Under the pieces are notes generated by a model that saw nothing but the letters and a program-made list of their open reading frames with translations, was not told the DNA's origin and ran no database searches. A stretch of DNA of 64,000 nucleotides from Turritopsis dohrnii. Taxonomy: Eukaryota > Cnidaria > Hydrozoa > Anthoathecata > Oceaniidae. The DNA lies in assembly GCA_027922465.2 (NCBI GenBank), contig BQMF02000416.1, forward strand, positions 186,001-250,000. Direction: 5' to 3'. Below are positions 47,880 through 59,304 of this stretch, in pieces (positions within the stretch are counted from its first letter, which is position 1; the number at the start of each line of letters is the position of its first letter). A program made the position numbers and the translations under genes.

Positions 47880-49790
47880 TAAACATTCTCATCTTACTTT
47901 TCAAAGATCTACCGATTAAATCATTTTTTTTCGATTTATGAGTGACTCTTAAATTTCAACACCCTCTTATGACGTCACAATATGGGCGTTTATCTTTAAT
48001 CCTCCTGGGTGGGCGCAATAAGCACTTTCACAATGGCCAGTAAAATTTTTTTAGATCTTCAGATGCATAGGAAGCCGTCAAAGTAGGTTTTGGAATGTCC
48101 ATCTTGCTGGCGCATTTTTTTGCCCATAGCGCCCTGACTATTACGGACGGACGGACGGACGGACGGACGTACAAACGCTAATGAAAGATCGGCTGCTATC
48201 GCGCTGACCAATAACGTTTTGTTTTTATCGTTACTGTTAGATTTATATTCCACGTTGACTTGGTTTTGAAAACAGTACATCAACTAAATACAAAGAAACT
48301 AACTGATTAAACATTTTGGACAAAAAGCAGCAGTGGCAGAACGTGCCAGCATATGTTCGGTTAGCCACTAACTCTTGCCTGACTGTCTGAGACGGGTGAG
48401 CTTTTTTTTTGAGCAATCAAAATGTTTAAAAACCGATAGGTAAAAAAAGAGTATCATATCAAAACAAAATGTTTTTTTTTTGTTTTTTTTTTTTGCTTTT
48501 CTTTTAATAAATTAATTTCTTCTTTTAATTGTTAAGCGTTCTGATCGAACGTTTTTTTATTCTATTTATTCATTTAGCACGTGCCTTTTTTCTCTCCTCC
48601 GTGTGAACTTTTTTTAGAAGAGAAACCATTTTCCCCCTGTTTTATAGCACCCATGTTAGAGTGCGTAACTTTTCTAAAACAAAAGCTAATAAAAAGTTGA
48701 AGTTTTTTCTCTCTACGTTTTGAGTGTATTGTTACACTAATAAAAGATTGGCTTTACCAGAGGTTGTGACTTCGAATCTGCTTCTGGTTGAGCACAAGTT
48801 GTACGAGCCGTTTATAAGGAAATTTGACGTTTATTGATAGAGTGATATAGAGCAGGTGGATATGGACGGCGAGCGACACCGCCTTGGCGGCTAGTTTATT
48901 ATTAATTGTCTTTCAGGCACTTCCATATTTCACAATGGCTATTCGTCCTATTAAAATAATCATATTTAAATGAAGAAATAATTTCTTATGAAAAAATATA
49001 CCGTATAAAATATAATTTTCAAAAGATACTGGCAAAAGAATGCGAATGGAATTGGAATCTTGTACTTGGTTGGAAACTTGGAGAAATTGAAAATTTGAAA
49101 CTAACTAAAGTAAAAGTTGATTGGAACTAAATAATCATGGACCTAGCAGTATTGGTATTGATAAGACTTTAAAATTTTCAAATATTTTAAGTATAAATAT
49201 ACTAAATAAAATAACGATAGCTACCCTGAAAAGATAATGTACTAGAAGCTTGGAGGCTTGCAATATAAAAATTGAATTGGATGTGGTAATCTGGAGTGAT
49301 CTCAAAATTCAAATGACTAGTCTTTTAGTTTAATCACATGGTTGCGTGAAATTTGATTAACGTCGATGGCGTTATTTTGAAATTTCCCGCTGTTTTGTAA
49401 TTTCCCGCTGATAATTTGTAATTTCCCGTGTTTTTTTTTTTTTTTTTCAACATTCGAATAGCCGATCGCACATGAAATTGACAACTTTCGAATGTTTTGA
49501 TTTGCGCTCTCATTTGTTTTTTTTACAAAAGGAAAATATGTTGATGTTATTCTTGAATTACTTTTGTGATTTCTACTTCATTTGCCACCACCTTGGGTCC
49601 TTGTCACCATGTGATTAACCAGTAATCACATGTTTAGTTTCGTAAAATTTTGGATAAATCACCCTCGTTCATTTTTTGAAATTTCAAAATTTCAAAATTC
49701 CAAAAAACTGAACTCGGGAAATTTATCCCAAATTTCTCTCTCAAACATGTGATTACTAGTACTAATTGTGGCAGGTTAATATTTTTGTTT
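47880..49790. other. Non-coding AT-rich stretch
   Basis: Contains a (GGAC)n microsatellite at 48145-48170 and a GC-rich word atggacggcgagcgacaccg at 48863, related to 26230. No gene is visible. Confidence 0.5.
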
Positions 49791-49794
49791 CGAT

Positions 49795-50280
49795 GTTACA
49801 AGATGAGAAGATCGAAAAAACCGCAAAAGTCACACAAAGAAGAATCGCAACGAAACACCATGGCGAAAAAGAAACCGACGACGACGACGACAGGGGCACT
49901 GGAAGAGCCCGAAGAAACTTGGAAGGCGCTCGAGATCCCCGATAACACCAGAGGTGGAGCCCCTGTCGCTCTGAATCAGATTTTATCACCGGAAATTGTC
50001 GGTCCAACCAACGAAAATCCGACGACAACTGAACAACAAAAAACAAAAAGCTAATCGTCCCAACAAGTCGTGGGCCGATGTGGCTGCTACCTCAACAGAA
50101 AGTATTAAAGAACCGATCCCAGATATATCAAGGATCACACTGACTAAAACGATTGACATTTTTATGGAGTGCAAAATTTCGACCCAGTTAAACTGGAAAA
50201 CGCACTCCACAAGCAAAACTTGAAGGTTGATTACATCCAAATAGTGAGGTGGATATCAGTACGGGGAAGTTCATAGCTCG
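49795..50280 (+). pseudogene. Truncated Tx1-like LINE ORF1, 5' part
   Basis: Plus frames 49800-50054 and 49996-50223 read as one Lys/Thr-rich ORF1 start, including NKSWADVAATS, typical of L1/Tx1 ORF1 proteins. A shift near 50165 moves to the frame QNFDPVKLENALHKQN, homologous to the ORF1 remnant at 33.6 kb. The LINE is cut off near 50280. Confidence 0.6.
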
Positions 50281-50910
50281 CTCTAGTATATAAACGTTTC
50301 TGATTGGCCACGATGCATGCGGTGCACTTAAAGTTGTGTAGCTCATGAACCAAAACATGCTACAGAGTGAGGATGATATCGAAAAGCTTTTTGCTTTTCT
50401 TATTTGATATTTGATTGATAATTTTCTAATTTTTCTTAAATTTGTCGTCTTGTATTATTATTTTCCCAATCATTCCACATCCTACACACTTAGCTTAGCA
50501 AAATGTCTCCGTGGGTTTATGTTGGAGGTTGTCTCCCCCCTCTAAAGAAGCTCTCAGTTTTTAAAGTAAGTGGTAGCTAAAATATTTTAACAACCCAGAG
50601 AGGATTTGTTAACATATCACATGGCAGCAAGGAGACTAACATAAATAGTCAAAGACTAATACTAAATGTTAGCCTCCAAGAAATATCATAATGTTATGTT
50701 AAGTAGAACAGTCTAGATATAATACCTTTTTTCTTACTTATGATCTCTTATGATTAGTTACAAGCAGAAATGCAATACCTCTTTATTTGCACCAGGTAGA
50801 CTGTTTTCTACCCGATTTTCTTTCTTAAAAGATGAGGGGAGGCATATTTTGAAACTATCCGGCCCACATGTCATGTCACATAGCTGATCTGATTTTCCTT
50901 TTTTTACATA
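50281..50910. other. Non-coding stretch
   Basis: No coding frame, repeat structure or RNA gene recognised. Confidence 0.5.
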
Positions 50911-51040
50911 CCGTCAACCAACAAAACTTTGAACAGCGTCAGAACTTTGAACAGCTAAACAACCGTATCAACAAAATAAACATACCACATCGAACCACAT
51001 TCAAAGTTTTGATGCTGTTCAAAGTTTTGTTGGTTGATGG
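50911..51040. mobile_element. TA-flanked MITE, 130 bp
   Basis: Inverted ends cc(g/a)tcaaccaacaaaactt continuing to about 41 bp with few mismatches, flanked by TA on both sides. Nearly the whole element is a hairpin. Confidence 0.8.
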
Positions 51041-51256
51041 TATCTATCTTGCTTTCTGTTTGTTGTTTTCTTCTTGCATTCCGTACTTCATTGTAGTGTT
51101 TGGTCATGCTGTACTTAAAATACTAATATAATAATATAGCAAGACAATGAATGTCAGTTCAGATCAGATGACTTTTGCTATCCTGCAAACTAATTCAACA
51201 CAAACACACAGGTTGGTTCAGAAAAGGGATCACATGTTTAAGGGATCCCGTGATAA

Positions 51257-51486
51257 GGGGACATTCACATAGTACGTACGCACAAAGGGGGGTCTCTGCA
51301 AAAAAGTACGTACACAAAAAAAAAAATTTTTGTTGCTTTTTTTCCTTGAAATAAATCGATTTTAGCTGATTAGAATAATTATGAGATACATTGTAATTGG
51401 TGGAGTAAATGCGTACGTTTGCGTACAAGGGGGCAGGTGGGTCTGATTTTCGACTTTTTGTGCGTACGTACTATGTGAATGTCGCC
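51257..51486. mobile_element. Harbinger-like MITE, 230 bp, TAA target duplication
   Basis: Ends ggggacattcacatagtacg and, in reverse, ggcgacattcacatagtacg, continuing tacgcacaaa. TAA flanks both ends (51254-51256 and 51487-51489), which suits PIF/Harbinger TWA targets. Confidence 0.8.
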
Positions 51487-51489
51487 TAA

Positions 51490-54400
51490 GCTGATTTCCC
51501 TGACTGTTTGCTGAAGAATTGGCTCGACAGCTATTATTTATAGTCTCTTCCCATTTAGATAATTGCGCTGTGATTTAATATTAACTTTAATATTAACTAG
51601 ATATCTATACGCAAAATTGGAAAATTGGAAAAAACAGACTACTAAAATATGTGTCTGCCAAAGAAAGAGGAAAAATTATAAATTGTGAAAATTGAGCAAA
51701 TACATTATTATTGTGGAGTTGTGGTAGCGTCAGAAGTACTATATAATGGAACAGCTATTGCAATAGAGTTTGTGAGATTAACTGATGATTTGTTGCCATT
51801 AACTATTAATCCTGAGAATTTCATAACTTGACAAGAATGAACATTGTGAAAATTAATGTTTGTTGTATGAAGGGCAGCTTGGATAACAAAAGGACTCTAG
51901 TTATTTGTCTTATAATTTTTTTATTTTTTTTTGAATTTATTTTAACAAGGGTGTGGGGAACTGGCAGTGTTATCCACTGATGTGGGCCTCAACCAGGAAT
52001 GTATACCTCAGATTTTAAGGCAGAGAGCTTGCACATACTAGACTGATAGGTGATTGTGGTTTTATTTATGTTATTTTATGTTATTCTGTATTTCTTGATT
52101 ATCCATGCACTTTCCTGGTGTTAGTCTTTTACTCTCAAGTGCCTAATTGTAGGGGGAGGTCTCTTGCATTTTTGGGAAAATTTCACCATCCATTTAACTT
52201 TATTACGACCTCCTCACCAGAGTACCAAATTTTTCTAAATCCACCACCCCTACCCCATTATTAGAACCCTCCCGTTTTATGAATTCACTAGGTCAGTAAC
52301 TAAAATTAGACATGTTAGACATTTTCAAGGTGCAACTTAACTTTTTCAGTAGATTTTTGGCTAGTGATGAGGAAGTTATTAAAATAATAATAGAGACAAT
52401 CATTTCAAATGCAACAAAATCTTAACATCTTAAGAACATCAACATTTTTTAACAGAAAGTATAATTTTTCCTTTTTTCCCTTTTAATGTGCACCCTTTCC
52501 TTTTTATTATATTTCCCTTGCAGTCAGATACTTCTATGTAGACCATAATTAGCACAAGTGATTCTTTGTGACAGCTAATTACTGTCCAAAATTTCTTCTG
52601 TGGTTCACTAAAATGATTTTTGTATTCCTTAAGTTTGTGAATAAGCATTAATAATCAATTAGGTATATTTCACTTTTTATAGTTGAAGTGAGGAAGGTCT
52701 GTGGTGCAAGCATAATATTCAAAAACTTTCCAAATTTAAGTGTTGCTACTTTGGTTTTGTTCTTTAAGGTTCTGTTTTTACGCATTGTATTTTTATTTGA
52801 TCTATTTTAGTTTCTGTTACCTCATTGTTTTGTTAATTGCTTAATTAATTTTTACTTGTACTTTTTTGATAAACTTTATTATCACCTTGGATATTTAATT
52901 AATTACTTATTGATTTACTTTGATACTAAGTTTTTTTTCATTCCAATTCATCATGTTGTGGAGTTAAAACTTATATACTCATCAACTTTTGCACACATTC
53001 AAGTTTATACTGGCTATCTGGTAGTTCATGCTTTCTTTCATTTCATGTTTTGTTAGCCATTTGTCTTGGTTGTGTCTTTGGCCCGTTTTTGCATCTGCCC
53101 TTGTCCTTTATTCAGCATATATCACCCTGGTTTGAAGGTAAAATTTAAGCATACTTGACTCTGCCCCAAATTTGCCTATGCTTATAAAAAAAAGCCTGTA
53201 ATACACCTTTTTCTAAAAAGGTTTCAAATCTATCTCACAAGGCCTTATCAAAGCAAGCTTTTAAACATTGAGAAGATTTATAAGAGGTTTTATAAGAGGA
53301 TGATATTATATTCTTATGTGATTTTTTAATCATTTCAGTCAAGTTTTTTCCAGGTATTTTAGTTTGCATATAGTTTATGATATTAATCAACAATTTTGAA
53401 TGTATCACTCGAGAAAGGTGAAGTTTCTTTGGTGTAATTTCTACTCACTTTATCATTATGTCATCCATAATATTCATATCTCCAAACTTTTCCTAATTAT
53501 GGTAATGTTATCTTTAAACTTGTAAAGCATAAAATCCTTCATTTGATTGTCTTAGGAACTATGTTTTGTGAGTCTTGTAATGATAAGCCTTTGTATTTCA
53601 ACCTATCATTTTGCAGACAGAACTTTATCTACTCAACTTAAGCAATATTGCAGTGGTGTCCTCTTTAGATAGTCTTGGAAGTATCTCAAATGAACAACCT
53701 TATATTTTCTTTTAGCCGGAACAATTGTTTTTTTGTTTTTTTAAATAACACAGGGTTAAAGGGCCTTGCTTGCTGGTTTGTTACTATATCCCAGCCCAAA
53801 TCCTTGAAGGATACTAAATGTTAATCATGGATTTTTTCCTTCCTTATTTATTTTATTTTTTTTTTTCATTTTGTGTTATTCTAGGCAAATTTTGGGACTA
53901 TGTGGTAATTCTCTCACTTTAAAACTCTGATCTTAATGTTCCTATGTTCCTGTTTGCAGCTGGTAACTTGCCTATCTGAATTTAATAAAAATTATTCAAT
54001 TACAAGCAGGAGTAAATGCACTAATTTACTAAAGCTATAAAGTTGATAATATATTTGTGTATATCTTTCTTCCAACTAGTGACATTCAAAATTTCGATTT
54101 TTTTGTAGTTTTAATAAAGAAATCAATGTTTATTAGTGTGTCTTAAGTTATTTGTGGTTGGAATGCATAGTGTTCTGGTTAAGTACTAATTGCCATTACG
54201 TTATTAAGTTTAATAGAGAGGGCAAATGGATAAGCAGCCTGAGTTCTATCATGAAATCCTTCTATTTCTTCACTTTACATGCAGAACGTAGAACTGTACT
54301 ATCAGAGCATTTTGTTTCTGCCTTTTCATTTTTTTTTTTGTTGTTTGTGGTGGTGGTGGTTTTTGTTTATTATTTAAAGGTATTGTATATTTTCTTATGA

Positions 54401-55559
54401 TTTTCAAATGATTCAAAGATCCTTCGGATGTTTAGATACTAGATAGTTCACTAAAAGAACGTTATGGTATGTTCAGCATGTGTACTTCCTAATGTGTGGT
54501 CAACATGTTCCATATTGAAAATAGAGACCAGAGACATTTGGAAATATTGGTAGTTGGCGTCTGTTACTAGCCTATATAATGATACCACTGAAGTTTGGTT
54601 CCACTCTTGTAAGCAGTTTCTTGAAGTTTTTCTGCTGAAAGACTAAAGTTTGGATTTTGGATTCATTTTCAAAGACAGAAAAGTTTTGGATAAGATTGTA
54701 AATTTCACCAACATTTTGTCTTTTGTTCTATGAATATGGAAAATAAATATTAGTTAAATAAATGTCAATAAATCGAAAACTGGTCATGACTTAAACTATA
54801 AATGATATAAAGATATGATTCACAGCAAACAATAATTTATACTTCTGAGAACAGAATATAAACACTTGATAATATTTTGATTTTATTACAGAAGACAAGT
54901 CATTGATGCACAGTCACCTGTCAGACATCTGGAAGTTATAGCATGACCTGACATCAGTTCATCAGAAACATTTATAATAGGATCAGTAACCCTCCCAAGA
55001 TTATATGGCAGTTATAGTGGAATGCGTTCTATATGGGATAAATTGATCAGTTTGGGAAGATGACGTTTTCAAATAATGTTGTTATTGCAAGATGTTGACA
55101 CAAAAACATGTGGACCATTATATCTCTTTCCCCGCGGAGAATTTTGTATATTTTATTTAGGAAGAAACATATTAAATCGTTCTTTAACTTTTCATCAATT
55201 TCTCTATATTTCGATCATTCCGAGCTATATTCATACGTAAATTAAAAGACACAACAGATCCGTTAGTTATTGGCTTGTCGTAACCAACATAACGGTGGTC
55301 TGACTTATTTATTAACTAAATCTCATTCCCTATAGCCGCACATTTCTCTCTCTTATCTTACTGTAAGGTGACCACAGATTTACGTTGATTTAGTGTGCCC
55401 CTTTATATTAACATAACTACCTTTCCCCTTAGTATAATGACTTTTTGTTTTTGGATTAATATACACTCGTTACAATGGTGGTATCACCTGACAGGTGTCC
55501 TGCAAGTTCAAATTTGAATTTAAACTTGTACTAAAGTAAGGAATGTCCCACGTAGCTGA
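51490..55559. other. Long non-coding AT-rich stretch
   Basis: Only short ORFs. T-rich with occasional poly-T and a (GGT)n run near 54350. It could be intron or UTR of a gene outside the window, but nothing in the sequence proves that. Confidence 0.5.
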
Positions 55560-55561
55560 AT

Positions 55562-55735
55562 GACTTCGCCTCTTCATGAGAAGACAGTAACCCTTTCTGC
55601 AAAAACATCAACCGCGCCAGAAGCACCGTCCGATTTATTCATTCTCAAGTGCGCAATTTTAAATAACTTTACTGTAGCTTCATCTATTTCCAGTAAAGCA
55701 TTACAAATAATCTTCGCACTTCGCCCAACATCAAC
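55562..55735 (-). pseudogene. Possible short coding exon, minus strand
   Basis: A 58-codon minus frame with balanced, protein-like composition (FVDVGRSAKIICNALLEIDE, ATVKLFKIAHLRMNKSDGAS), preceded by a possible acceptor near 55735 and ending in TGA. It lies next to the 108-bp array. I do not recognise the family, and it could be a fragment. Confidence 0.35.
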
Positions 55736-55805
55736 AAAAATACTATTCAGGTCGTCTCACTACTGCCTAACTTGTTCACTGGCCACGCATCATAGTTCTC
55801 CATCA

Positions 55806-58800
55806 ACATTCCCGAAATAAAGCACTTGATTCCGCACTTGCTTCCGCATGCACCACCTTGTTCACCAACCAGACAGATTTGTCGATGAATTGTCGATTTC
55901 TTATTATGCGAACTGAACTTCCCGAAACGAGCACTTGTTCCGTGAAAGGTAACGCATGCATCACCTTGTTCACCAACCAGACAGATTTGTCGATGAACTG
56001 TCGATTTCTTATTATGCGAACTGAACTTCCCGGAACGAGCACTTGTTCCGTGAAATGTAACGCATGCATCACCTTGTTCACAAACCAGACAGATTTGTCG
56101 ATGAACTGTCGATTTCTTACTATGCGAACTGAACTTCCCGAAACGAGCACTTGTTCCGTGAAATGTAACGCATGCACAACCTTGTTCACCAACCAGACAG
56201 ATTTGTCGATGAATTGTCGATTTCTTTTTATGCGAACTGAACTTCCCGAAACGAGCACTTGTTCCGTGAAAGGTAACGCATGCATCACCTTGTTCACCAA
56301 CCAGACAGATTTGTCGATGAAGTGTCGATTTCTTATAATGCAAACTGAACTTCCCGAAACGAGCACTTGTTCCGTGAAATGTAACGCATGCACAACCTTG
56401 TTCACCAATTAGACAAATTTGTCGATGAATTGTCGATTTCTTATTATGCAAACTGAACTTCCCGAAACGAGCACTTGTTCCGTGAAAGGTAACGCATGCA
56501 TCACCTTGTTCACCAACCAGACAGATTTGTCGATGAACTGTCGATTTCTTATTATGCGAACTGAACTTCCCGAAACGAGCACTTGTTCCGTGAAAGGTAA
56601 CGCATGCATCACCTTGTTCACCAACCAGACAGATTTGTCGATGAAGTGTCGATTTCTTATAATGCAAACTGAACTTCCCGAAACGAGCACTTGTTCCGTG
56701 AAATGTAACGCATGCATAACCTTGTTCACCAATTAGACAAATTTGTCGATGAATTGTCGATTTCTTATTATGCAAACTGAACTTCCCGAAACGAGCACTT
56801 GTTCCGTGAAAGGTAACGCATGCATCACCTTGTTCACCAACCAGACAGATTTGTCGATGAACTGTCGATTTCTTATTATGCGAACTGAACTTCCCGAAAC
56901 GAGCACTTGTTCCGTGAAATGTAACGCATGCATCACCTTGTTCACCAACCAGACAGATTTGTCGATGAACTGTCGATTACTTATTATGCGAACTGAACTT
57001 CCCGAAACGAGCACTTGTTCCGTGAAATGTAACGCATGCATCACCTTGTTCATCAACCAGACAGATTTGTCGATGAACTGTCGATTTCTTATTATGCGAA
57101 CTGAACTTCCCGAAACGAGCACTTGTTCCATGAAAGGTAACGCATGCATCACCTTGTTCACCAACCAGACAGATTTGTCGATGAACTGTCGATTTCTTAT
57201 TATGCGAACTGAACTTCCCGAAACGAGCACTTGTTCCGTGAAATGTAACGCATGCATCACCTTGTTCACCAACCAGACAGATTTGTCGATGAACTGTCGA
57301 TTTCTTATTATGCGAACTGAACTTCCCGAAACGAGCACTTGTTCAGTGAAATGTAACGCATGCACCACCTTGTTCACCAACCAGACAGATTTGTCGATGA
57401 ATTGTCGATTTCTTATTATGCGAACTGAACTTCCCGAAACGAGCACTTGTTCCGTGAAAGGTAACGCATGCATCACCTTGTTCACCAACCAGACAGATTT
57501 GTCGATGAAGTGTCGATTTCTTATTATGCGAACTGAACTTCCCGAAACGAGCATTTGTTCCGTGAAATGTAACGCATGCACCACCTTGTTCACCAATTAG
57601 ACAAATTTGTCGATGAATTGTCGATTTCTTATTATGCGAACTGAACTTCCCGAAACGAGCACTTGTTCCGTGAAAGGTAACGCATGCATCACCTTGTTCA
57701 CCAACCAGACAGATTTGTCGATGAACTGTCGATTTCTTATTATGCAAACTGAACTTCCCGAAACGAGCACTTGTTCCGTGAAATGTAACGCATGCATCAC
57801 CTTGTTCACCAACCAGACAGATTTGTCGATGAATTGTCGATTTCTTATTATGCGAACTGAACTTCCCGAAACGAGCACTTGTTCCGTGAAAGGTAACGCA
57901 TGCATCACCTTGTTCACCAACAAGACAGAATTGTCGATGAACTGTCGATTTCTTATTATGCGAACTGAACTTCCCGAAACGAGCACTTGTTCCGTGAAAG
58001 GTAACGCATGCATCACCTTGTTCACCAACCAGACAGATTTGTCGATGAACTGTCGATTTCTTATTATGCGAACTGAACTTCCCGAAACGAGCCCTTGTTC
58101 CGTGAAATGTAACGCATGCATCACCTTGTTCACCAACAAGACAGATTTGTCGATGAACTGTCGATTTCTTATTATGCGAACTGAACTTCCCGAAACGAGC
58201 ACTTGTTCCGTGAAATGTAACGCATGCACCGCCTTGTTCACCAACCAGACAGATTTGTCGATGAACTGTCGATTTCTTATTATGCGAACTGAACTTCCCG
58301 AAACGAGCACTTGTTCCGTGAAATGTAACGCATGCACCACCTTATTCACCAACCAGACAGATTTGTCGATGAATTGTCGATTTCTTATTATGCGAACTGA
58401 ACTTCCCGAAACGAGCACTTGTTCCGTGAAAGGTAACGCATGCATCACCTTGTTCACCAACCAGACAGATTTGTTGATGAACTGTCGATTTCTTATCATG
58501 CGAACTGAACTTCCCGAAACGAGCACTTGTTCCGTGAAATGTAACGCATGCACCACCTTGTTACCAACCAGACAGATTTGTCGATAAACTGTCGATTTCT
58601 TATTATGCGAACTGAACTTCCCGAAACGAGCACTTGTTCCGTGAAATGTAACGCATGCACCGCCTTGTTCACCAACCAGACAGATTTGTCGATGAACTGT
58701 CGATTTCTTATTATGCGAACTGAACTTCCCGAAACGAGCACTTGTTCCGTGAAATGTAACGCATGCACCACCTTGTTCACCAACCAGACAGATTTGTCGA

Positions 58801-59078
58801 TGAATTGTCGATTTCTTATTATGCGAACTGAACTTCCCGAAACGACCACTTGTTCCGTGAAAGGTAACGCATGCATCACCTTGTTCACCAACCAGACAGA
58901 TTTGTTGATGAACTGTCGATTTCTTATCATGCGAACTGAACTTCCCGAAACGAGCACTTGTTCCGTGAAATGTAACGCATGCACCACCTTGTTACCAACC
59001 AGACAGATTTGTCGATGAAACGTGGAGTTTTTATTATGCGAACTCAACTATCCGTAATGACCACTTGTTCCGTGAAAG
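55806..59078. repeat. 108-bp tandem repeat array, about 30 copies
   Basis: The word agacagatttgtcgatgaa recurs every 108 bp from 55871 to 59001; two single-base deletions near 58561 and 58992 are the only length changes. The first (55806) and last (to 59078) units are diverged. Units vary at few sites (gtgaaa(g/t)gtaacgcatgca, c(a/c)cc, gaa(c/t/g)tgtcg). Because 108 is a multiple of three, stop-free frames hundreds of codons long appear on both strands in at least three frames, giving 36-residue protein repeats. Some units carry a TAG variant (56407, 56731, 57595). It abuts the 3' end of the KDZ gene. Confidence 0.95.
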
Positions 59079-59304
59079 CAAATATCTCAAGGTAATGACT
59101 TATTTTGCCATCTTATTTGCAAGGTCATCAGGATATGGGCTATCATTTGATAACGAAAAGGGAAATAGATATAGAAGAAACATTTAATGTTTTGCAATTA
59201 TTTCTCTTTCATATTAAAAAGAAGGATATTTGCTGCTACTGTGATGCAAATTATTAACAAAAATAAATTTTATTACTCTAAGTAAAAAAAGAAAACGCAC
59301 TTAC

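Noticed and set aside
48770..48800. tRNA B-box-like ttcgaatc word
   Set aside because: No A box at the right distance and no cloverleaf can be folded.
55858..58587. Long plus ORFs across the 108-bp array as ordinary genes
   Set aside because: A period divisible by three keeps several frames open on both strands, so ORF length alone is no evidence of coding.
55806..59078. CRISPR-like array
   Set aside because: Units are contiguous with no unique spacers, and the genome is eukaryotic.
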